64,000 nt of DNA from the NCBI GenBank assembly GCA_913064775.1, contig CAJYAD010000008.1:91953-155952 (forward strand), read 5' to 3'. Shown here in pieces: positions 18,401 to 25,109 of the stretch; position 1 is the first letter of the stretch, and every line of letters begins with the position of its first letter. Below the pieces are notes generated by a model that saw only the letters and a program-made list of their open reading frames with translations, had not been told where the DNA came from and did not search any database. The position numbers and the translations under genes are program-made. This DNA comes from an uncultured Albidovulum sp. Its GTDB lineage: Bacteria > Pseudomonadota > Alphaproteobacteria > Rhodobacterales > Rhodobacteraceae.

Positions 18401-21400
18401 CTGAAGACCACGCTGATGTTCGAGGCGGGCGAAATTCCCCCGGTGGCGAATTTCCGTAACCCCAATCCGCATATCGATTTCGCCGCCACCCCGTTCCGCG
18501 TGCCTGCGGCGCCCGAGCCCTGGTCGACGACCGGCCCGCGCCGCGCTGGGGTCTCGGCCTTCGGGGTCGGTGGCACGAACGTGCATCTGATCGTCGAGGA
18601 ACCGCCCGCGCAGCCCTCGGCCCTTGCGTCCCCCCGCCCGGCCGCGCCGCAGATCCTGCCGCTGTCGGCCCAAAACCCCGAGGCCCTGCAAGAGATGGCC
18701 GAGGCGCTGGCCGCCCGGCTGGAGGCGCCCGATGCGCCGCCGCTGGCCGATGCGGCCTTCACCCTGCAAGAGGGGCGGCGCCAGTTCCGCCACCGCCTTG
18801 CCGTCGTCGCCCGCACCCCGGCCGAGGCCGCGACTGCCCTGCGCACCGCCCGCCCCCGCGCCGCATCCGAGGCGCCGCCCGAAGTGATCTTCATGTTCCC
18901 CGGCCAGGGTTCTCAATACCCCGGGATGGGCAAGGGGCTGTACGCCGCCGAACCTGAATTCGCCCGCTGGATCGACCACGGGCTGGACATCCTGCGCCCG
19001 CTGATCGGCGCCGATCTGGACAAGATCCTGTGTTTCGGCGCGGTCTCCGACGCCGCGCAGGCACGGGCGCTGCGCGAAACGCGGCTGACGCAGCCGGCGC
19101 TGTATCTGACGCAGATCGCCACGGCGCGGCTGTGGCAGGCGCGCGGCGTCACGCCCAGCGCGCTGATCGGCCATTCGGTGGGCGAATTCGCCGCCGCGAC
19201 GATCGCCGGGGTGATGTCGTTCGAGACCGGCCTGAAGGTGATCGCCGAGCGCGGCCGCTTGATGCAGGACATGGCGCCCGGCGCGATGCTGTCGATCCGC
19301 TGCAATACCGAGACGGTGCAGCGCCACCTGGGCGACGGCATCGACCTTGCGGCGCAGAACGCCCCCAACCTGCAGGTCGTCGCGGGGCCCCTGGCGGCGA
19401 TCGAGGCGCTGGAGCAACGCTTGCAGGCCGAAGGCACCGCATGCCGCCGTCTGCACAGCTCGCACGCCTTCCACAGCGCGATGATGGACCCGGTGGTCCC
19501 GCCGCTGGAGGCGATGATCGCAGAGCGCCCCCTGCGCGCACCGCAGATCCCGATCTATTCGGCCGTCACTGGACTGCGGATGACGGATGACGCGGCGCGC
19601 AGCCCGGCCTTCTGGGCCGGGCAGGCTCGCGCCCCGGTCAAGTTTCAAGCCGCCTTGCAGGCGGCAACGGAATCAGGGGCCCCGGCCCTGGTCGAGATGG
19701 GTGCGGGACGCACGCTCTCGGCCTTCGCGGGCCAGTCCCTGAAACGCGGTGGTCATGGCGGGATTTTCCAATCATTGCCGGATCACACCCAAACCGATCT
19801 TGACGATGAATTTGTCATGGCCACCGCGTACTCTGACCTCTGGGCCGCGGGGGTGGCCGTCGATTGGGCCTGCCTTCAGCGCGGCACCCGCAAGGTGGCG
19901 TTGCCCACCTATGCCTTCCAGCGCCGCCGCCACTGGATCGACCCGCCAGCAAGAACCGCCAGCCCCCGGCCCGCAGGGACTGCCCAAGCCACCGCCGTAC
20001 CCTACCCCCCCCTTCCCGTCGCCTCAGCCGAATCGGAACCTGCCATGACAGCCCGCCTCGACCGCCTCACCGCCGAGCTTCTCACGCTGTTCTCCGACCT
20101 CTCGGGAGAGGACCTTGGCCCCGCCGAGGCCGACCAGCCGTTCCTGGAACTGGGGTTCGATTCGCTCTTCATGGGTCAGGTGGCGCAGGCGTTGGGCCGC
20201 GATTACGGGGTCGAGATGACCTTCCGCGCGCTGCTGGCCGACACGCCTTCGATTGCCCGGCTGGCCGCGCATCTCGATCGGGTGCTGCCAGCCGATGCCG
20301 CCCCGGCGCCTGCCGCGGCCGCCTTCGCTGCCCCGCCGATGTTGCAAGCGGGCGAGGGGTTGGCCAGCCTGATTCAGGCCCAGATGCAGACCATGCAAAC
20401 AGTATTCGCCGAGCAATTGCGCGCCTTGGGCGCCGCGCCCAGCGCGTCCCCGGCGCCTGCGGCGGCAGCGGCGGCGGCTATGCCCGAGGCCCCGGCGGAA
20501 GACGACAATCCCGGCTTCAAGGTCGGGCGCGGGCCGAACCTGTCGGGGGTGGATCTGACGGCGCCGCAACGCGCCTTCGTCGCCGATCTGGCGGCGCGCT
20601 ATTCGGCGCGGCATGCAGGGTCCAAGGCCTATACCCAGGCGCATCGCCCGCATCTGGCCGATCCGCGCACCGCCGCCGGCTTCCATCCGGACTGGAAAGA
20701 GCTGGCCTTCCCGATCGTCGCGGACCGTTCGAAGGGCGCGATGATCCACGACATCGACGGCAATGCCTTCGTCGATCTGGTGAACGGCTTCGGCCAGACC
20801 GCCTTTGGCCACGCGCCCGATTTCGTCTCGGACGCGGTCACGGCGCAGATGCAGCGCGGCTATGCGATCGGGCCGCAATCGGAAAAGGCGGGGCCGCTGG
20901 CCGAGCGGCTGGCAGGGATGCTGGGCCATCAGCGGATAAGCTTTTGCAACACCGGGTCCGAGGCGGTGATGGCCGCGATGCGGCTGGCCCGTACCGTCAC
21001 CGGGCGCGACAGGATCGTGGTCTTCGGCAACGATTACCACGGCCAGTTCGACGAGGTTCTGGTCAAGGGCAAGCTGCGCGGCGACCCCGCCGCCCTGCCG
21101 ATCGCGCCGGGCATTCCGCGCTCCGGCCTGACCAACATGGTCGTACTGCCCTATGGCACCGAGGCGGCGCTGGACTGGATCCGGGCCGAGGCCGACACGA
21201 TCGCCGCGGTGCTGGTCGAGCCGGTGCAATCGCGCCACCCGGAACTGCGCCCCGAGGCCTTCGTGCACAGCCTGCGCTCGATCACCAGGGACGCGGGCGC
21301 CGCGCTGATCATGGACGAGGTCGTCACCGGCTTTCGCACCCATGCGCGCGGCATTCAGGGGCTTTGGGGGATCCAGCCCGACATCGCCACCTATGGCAAG

Positions 21401-24400
21401 GTGGTGGGCGGCGGCATGCCGATCGGCCTGCTGGCGGGGTCGGCGCGGTTCCTGGATGCGCTGGACGGCGGCCAATGGGCCTTCGGCGACGACAGCACCC
21501 CGCAGGTCGGGCCGACCTTCGTTGCCGGCACCTTTGTGCGTCACCCGCTGGTGCTGGCCGCGGTCGAGGCCGTTCTGGACCATCTCGACCGCGACGGAGC
21601 GGCGCTTTGGACCGGCGCCGCCGATCTGACCGCCGCGATGATCGCGCGGCTGAACGCGGCACTTGGGCTGCGCGGTCTGCCGCCGCTGGTGACCGGCTTT
21701 TCCAGCTGGTTCATGCTGAACGTCACCGCCCACGATCCGCGTGCCTCGCTGCTGTATCCGCTGATGCGGATGGAGGGGGTGCATGTGCTCGACGGCTTCG
21801 CCGGTTTCCTGACCACCGCCCACGGTCCGGCCGAGGTGGACCATGTCGTCCGCGCCTTCGAGACCGCGCTGGACGCGCTGCAATCGGTCGGCATCCTGAC
21901 CGGCGAGGACAAGGCGCTTGCCGCCGCCTCCGAAAGCCCCATGTCGGACGACGCCATCCCGCTGACCGAAAGCCAGCAGGAGATCTGGCTGACGCATCAG
22001 CTGGGCGACCGCGCCGCAAGCAGCTTCAACGAAGGCGTCCAGCTGGATCTGACCGGCCCCCTGGACCACGCGGCGCTGTCGCGCGCGCTGGACGGGGTGG
22101 TGGCGCGGCATGATGCGCTGCGGCTGGTCTTCGACCGCTCGGGCGCCAGTTTCCGGGTCGCCGCGCCGGCGCCGGTGGCGCTGCCTCTCACCGATCTGGG
22201 CACGACGGCTGAGCCCGAGGCGGCGCTGCGGGAGGCACAGGCCAAGGACGCTGCGATCCCCTTCGATCTGACCGCGGCCCCGGGCTTTCGCGCCCATCTC
22301 TACCGTCTGGGCGAAGACCGGCATGTTCTGGCGCTGACCGCCCATCACATCCTGTGCGACGGCTGGTCCTTCAACGTGATCTTCAACGATCTGGCCACGC
22401 TCTACCGCGGCGAGACGCCTTCGCCGGCGCCCTCTTTCGCCACCCATGCCAAGGCCCGCGCGGGCCAGCGCCCGACGCCCGAGACCCTGGCCTTCTGGCG
22501 CGCCCGCTTTACCGACATCCCCGCCCTGCCCGATCTGCCCACCGACCGGCCGCGCCCGGCGCTGCGCAGCTTTGCCGGCGGCACCGTCACCGACCATGTT
22601 CCCGCCGCCACCGTCAAGGCGCTGCGCAAGGCCGGCGCAAAGGCCGGCTGCACGCTTTTCGCCACGCTCTTCGCCGGGCTGCAGATGACGCTGGGGCGGC
22701 TCTCGGGCGCCGCGGACGTGGTCATCGGCGTGCCCACCGCGGGACAGGCTGCACTGCCCGATCCGGCGCTTGTCGGCCATCTCGTGAACTTCCTGCCGAT
22801 CCGCCTGCCCTTCGACCCGGCCCGCCCGGCCGCCGCGCATCTGCAGGCCGCGGGCCAGGCCCTGCCCGAGGCCTTTGCCCATGGCGACACCACGCTCGGC
22901 ACCCTGGTGCGCGAGCTGGAGCTGCCCCGCAGCCTGGGCCGCACGCCGCTGACCGAGGTGCAGTTCAACCTCGACAAGCTGGATGATGGCCTGTCGCTGG
23001 GCCCGGTTGCGATGACCGCCTGCCCGGCCCCGAAGGCGGCCGCGAATTTCGGGCTGTTCTTCAACGTGATCGAAGGCCGCGACGGGCTGCGCATCGACGT
23101 CGACTATGATGCGGACCTGTTCGATCCAGAAACCGTCAGCCGCTGGATCGGCCATTTCCGCGCCCTGCTGGAGGGGCTGGCCGAAGACAGCGCCTGCCCG
23201 ATCGAGCGGCTGCCGCTGACCGCCGCGCCGGATCTTCCCGCCCTGCTGGAGGCCCCGAACGCGACCGCGCTGGCGCAGGAAGAGGGGCTGATGCTGCACG
23301 ATCTGGTCGCCCGTGGCGCCGCCGTGGCACCCGGGGCGGTCGCCGTCGAGGCCGAGGACGCGACCCTGACCCATGCCGAGCTGGCAGCGCGCTCGGACGC
23401 GCTGGCCGCCCATATCCGCGCGGCCCTGCCCGCCCCCTGCCAGCGCATCGCCATGGCCCTGCCGCGCGGCGCCGGCATGCTGGTGGGGCTGCTCGCCATT
23501 CTGAAGGCGGGGCATAGCTACATCCCCCTCGATCCGCGCCAACCCGAGGCCCGGCTGCGCTCGATCTGCGACACCGCCGAAGCCGCCGCCGTGCTGGCCG
23601 AGGAGGCCCCCTTCGCCGATCTGCCGCTGATCCGGCCATCGCAGGCGCCCGAGACGGGCCCCGCGACCGGCCCCAAGACCGCCCCGGACCCCGAGCGCGC
23701 GGCCTATGTCATCTTCACCTCCGGCTCGACCGGAACGCCCAAGGGGGTTGCCGTGCCGCACCGCGCGGTGGTGAATTTCCTGACCACCATGGCGCAGGAG
23801 CCGGGGCTGACGGCGGCGGATGCGATGCTGTCGGTCACCACGGTGATGTTCGACATCGCGGTGCTGGAACTGTTCGGCCCGCTGTCGGTCGGCGGCAAGG
23901 TGGTGATCGCCAGCCATGAGGACATCCTCGACGGCTTCGCGCTGACCGACCGCGCGGCCAAGGACGACATTACCGTGATGCAGGCCACCCCCACGCTGTG
24001 GGATCTGGCGCTGGAGGCCGGGCTGACACCCCGACCCGGCCTGAAGATGCTGGCGGGCGGAGAGCCTTTGCCTGCCGATCTGGCGCGGCGGCTTGGCGCC
24101 GGCGGGCCGCTTTGGAACCTTTACGGGCCCACCGAAACCACCGTCTGGTCGGCGGTGAAGCGGGTCGACGGCGGCCCGATCAGCATCGGCCGTCCGATCG
24201 GCAACACCGAATTGCACATCCTATCCGAGGCCGATCAACCGCAGCCGGTGGGCGTGGTAGGCGAATTGAACATCGGCGGCGCCGGGCTGGCACTGGGCTA
24301 TTACAACCGCCCCGACCTGACCGAAGCCGCCTTCCGCGAGGTGACCCTTGGCGGGCGCCCCCGGCGGCTTTACCGCACTGGCGATCTGGCCTGCAGGCGC

Positions 24401-25108
24401 GCCGATGGCGAGATCGTGGTGCTGGGGCGCCGCGACACCCAGGTGAAGCTGCGCGGCTTTCGCATCGAATTGGGCGAGATCGAGACCCGGCTGCGCGCCC
24501 AGCCCGGCATCGCCAAGGCAGCGGTGGATCTCGCCCCGCGCCCGGGCGGCGACAAGCAATTGGCGGCCTGGATCGTGGCGGAGGCGGGCGCCACGCCCGA
24601 CCTCGCCCGCCTGCAGGCGGCGATGGCGGCGGAGCTGCCCGATTACATGGTCCCGCAGGCCTGGCAGATCCTCGACGCCCTGCCGCAGACCGCCAACGGC
24701 AAGCTCGACCGCAAGCGCCTGCCCGCACCCGATACTGCACCCGGTACTGCACCGATCCCGCAGGCGGCCCCTGCAGATGCTGCGACAAATGCTGCGGCGG
24801 GCGACGCCCCTCAGGGCCCGCTGGAAGCGAAGATCGCCGCGATCTGGTGCGAGGTTCTGGGACGCAAGACGATCAGCGCCACCGAGACCGTGCATGCGCT
24901 GGGGATGGATTCGCTGTCGGTTTTCCGGATTGCGGCGCGGATGCTGGATGCCGGGCTGAACCTTGAAGCGCGCGATATTCTGGCCCGTCCCACGATCCGC
25001 GCGCTGGCCGAACTGGCCGGGACGCGAGTTGCGGCCAGCGCCCCGGCGCGGCTCTCGCTGAAGGCTTTTCGCGGTGGCGCGCGGCGTGAAAAACTGAAGG
25101 TGTCGTGA
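15449..25108 (+). CDS. Hybrid NRPS/PKS megasynthase (A-T-KS-AT-T-AMT-C-A-T)
   Basis: A 3219-residue assembly-line enzyme. Domains in order: adenylation A1 (20-520; TSGTTGTPKG at 166, catalytic Lys509), carrier T1 (Ser568 in GGSSL), ketosynthase (624-1053; Cys800, His936, His974), acyltransferase (1146-1440; Ser1243 in GHSVGEF, HAFH at 1339 as in malonyl-specific ATs), carrier T2 (Ser1572), class-III PLP aminotransferase (1695-2140; Lys1984), condensation C1 (2170-2600; HHILCDG, His2300, Asp2304), adenylation A2 (2611-3100; TSGSTGTPKG at 2757, Lys3085) and carrier T3 (Ser3155). All catalytic residues are present. There is no KR, DH, epimerase or TE. The KS-AT-ACP-aminotransferase-C core resembles the beta-amino modules of iturin/mycosubtilin synthases, but with an amino acid-loading A domain instead of a fatty acyl ligase. 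Followed after one base by the second synthetase gene. Confidence 0.95.
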   Translation: MIDAKLRRRADRGLWPLFAAQVAARPDAPALLTEAGPTSYRALADRAEAIAAALAASGVRRGDYVALLASRGADAIAAMLGCLRAGAAYVPLDPTHAPEQLAFIAGDLPFRAALVTPRHAALAPATLPADLPVLALDAALMQGRPSAPSAPDPGYAGGDPAYVMYTSGTTGTPKGVIVAQRGVAGIALAQPMLDPGPDDRMLHAATIAADGSTFEIWGALLNGAALAVVEAEKPALDEIARVMRHHRVTFALWYAGLHHLMIDHQLCAFESLRKTVSGGDTVSPAHIRKLQEAWPQLAVINVFGPTEATVVSLATKITPDMLDGAVPIGRPLAGEEAFVVDAALAPLPRGATGQLVLAGLGVALGYHGRPDRTAAAFVEDPRPGHRGTVYLTGDLAVEGPNGAFRFHGRADRMVKLHGRRIELDGIEHVLRADPEVNEAVVEVIDVAGAKRLACVLRPETGATQGAAQGAGPDAFARAVLARAGRHLNATELPRLTRVLDALPMTAAGKIDRPALRKLLAATAPGRDQPQAQTRPLQEIRATIAAVWDEILGCGPLSDQATFFDAGGSSLQLINAHAAIEARLGVKFPLTAMFGTPQLGALAASLADLPMRARHAPQTRAASGAIAIVGRAARLPGARDLAGLWQAIRTGESLIETFAFEEMEDAFTPEERARPNYVRARGIVANAEYFDAKFFGILPRDAAQMDPQARVFLELCHAALEDAGLDPDRAPGPVGVFGGASPSTYLWHNLLGDPAAADRLATDYQLASFPAVTGNTPDALTTRVAHKLGLTGPALNIATACSTSLAAIAQACTALRAHQCDAALAGGVSITFPQKRGYLAVEGGMASADGLCRPFDAKADGTVFSQGAGVVVLKRLEEAQAAGDHILGVIRGIGINNDGAGKIAFAAPSVSGQAAAIEMAQQDAGIDPATISYVECHGTATPLGDPIEVAGLARAFGAGLPGACALGSIKGNLGHLDAASGVMGLLKTTLMFEAGEIPPVANFRNPNPHIDFAATPFRVPAAPEPWSTTGPRRAGVSAFGVGGTNVHLIVEEPPAQPSALASPRPAAPQILPLSAQNPEALQEMAEALAARLEAPDAPPLADAAFTLQEGRRQFRHRLAVVARTPAEAATALRTARPRAASEAPPEVIFMFPGQGSQYPGMGKGLYAAEPEFARWIDHGLDILRPLIGADLDKILCFGAVSDAAQARALRETRLTQPALYLTQIATARLWQARGVTPSALIGHSVGEFAAATIAGVMSFETGLKVIAERGRLMQDMAPGAMLSIRCNTETVQRHLGDGIDLAAQNAPNLQVVAGPLAAIEALEQRLQAEGTACRRLHSSHAFHSAMMDPVVPPLEAMIAERPLRAPQIPIYSAVTGLRMTDDAARSPAFWAGQARAPVKFQAALQAATESGAPALVEMGAGRTLSAFAGQSLKRGGHGGIFQSLPDHTQTDLDDEFVMATAYSDLWAAGVAVDWACLQRGTRKVALPTYAFQRRRHWIDPPARTASPRPAGTAQATAVPYPPLPVASAESEPAMTARLDRLTAELLTLFSDLSGEDLGPAEADQPFLELGFDSLFMGQVAQALGRDYGVEMTFRALLADTPSIARLAAHLDRVLPADAAPAPAAAAFAAPPMLQAGEGLASLIQAQMQTMQTVFAEQLRALGAAPSASPAPAAAAAAAMPEAPAEDDNPGFKVGRGPNLSGVDLTAPQRAFVADLAARYSARHAGSKAYTQAHRPHLADPRTAAGFHPDWKELAFPIVADRSKGAMIHDIDGNAFVDLVNGFGQTAFGHAPDFVSDAVTAQMQRGYAIGPQSEKAGPLAERLAGMLGHQRISFCNTGSEAVMAAMRLARTVTGRDRIVVFGNDYHGQFDEVLVKGKLRGDPAALPIAPGIPRSGLTNMVVLPYGTEAALDWIRAEADTIAAVLVEPVQSRHPELRPEAFVHSLRSITRDAGAALIMDEVVTGFRTHARGIQGLWGIQPDIATYGKVVGGGMPIGLLAGSARFLDALDGGQWAFGDDSTPQVGPTFVAGTFVRHPLVLAAVEAVLDHLDRDGAALWTGAADLTAAMIARLNAALGLRGLPPLVTGFSSWFMLNVTAHDPRASLLYPLMRMEGVHVLDGFAGFLTTAHGPAEVDHVVRAFETALDALQSVGILTGEDKALAAASESPMSDDAIPLTESQQEIWLTHQLGDRAASSFNEGVQLDLTGPLDHAALSRALDGVVARHDALRLVFDRSGASFRVAAPAPVALPLTDLGTTAEPEAALREAQAKDAAIPFDLTAAPGFRAHLYRLGEDRHVLALTAHHILCDGWSFNVIFNDLATLYRGETPSPAPSFATHAKARAGQRPTPETLAFWRARFTDIPALPDLPTDRPRPALRSFAGGTVTDHVPAATVKALRKAGAKAGCTLFATLFAGLQMTLGRLSGAADVVIGVPTAGQAALPDPALVGHLVNFLPIRLPFDPARPAAAHLQAAGQALPEAFAHGDTTLGTLVRELELPRSLGRTPLTEVQFNLDKLDDGLSLGPVAMTACPAPKAAANFGLFFNVIEGRDGLRIDVDYDADLFDPETVSRWIGHFRALLEGLAEDSACPIERLPLTAAPDLPALLEAPNATALAQEEGLMLHDLVARGAAVAPGAVAVEAEDATLTHAELAARSDALAAHIRAALPAPCQRIAMALPRGAGMLVGLLAILKAGHSYIPLDPRQPEARLRSICDTAEAAAVLAEEAPFADLPLIRPSQAPETGPATGPKTAPDPERAAYVIFTSGSTGTPKGVAVPHRAVVNFLTTMAQEPGLTAADAMLSVTTVMFDIAVLELFGPLSVGGKVVIASHEDILDGFALTDRAAKDDITVMQATPTLWDLALEAGLTPRPGLKMLAGGEPLPADLARRLGAGGPLWNLYGPTETTVWSAVKRVDGGPISIGRPIGNTELHILSEADQPQPVGVVGELNIGGAGLALGYYNRPDLTEAAFREVTLGGRPRRLYRTGDLACRRADGEIVVLGRRDTQVKLRGFRIELGEIETRLRAQPGIAKAAVDLAPRPGGDKQLAAWIVAEAGATPDLARLQAAMAAELPDYMVPQAWQILDALPQTANGKLDRKRLPAPDTAPGTAPIPQAAPADAATNAAAGDAPQGPLEAKIAAIWCEVLGRKTISATETVHALGMDSLSVFRIAARMLDAGLNLEARDILARPTIRALAELAGTRVAASAPARLSLKAFRGGARREKLKVS

Positions 25109-25109
25109 C

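Noticed and set aside
17114..19648. Antisense open frame of 844 codons opposite the KS-AT region
   Set aside because: Same GC effect; composition is unlike a protein and no ribosome-binding site or motif is present.
20024..24217. Antisense open frame of 1397 codons opposite the NRPS/PKS gene
   Set aside because: High-GC third positions of the real gene leave the opposite strand free of stops; the translation is Arg/Gln/Gly/His-rich with no domain motifs.
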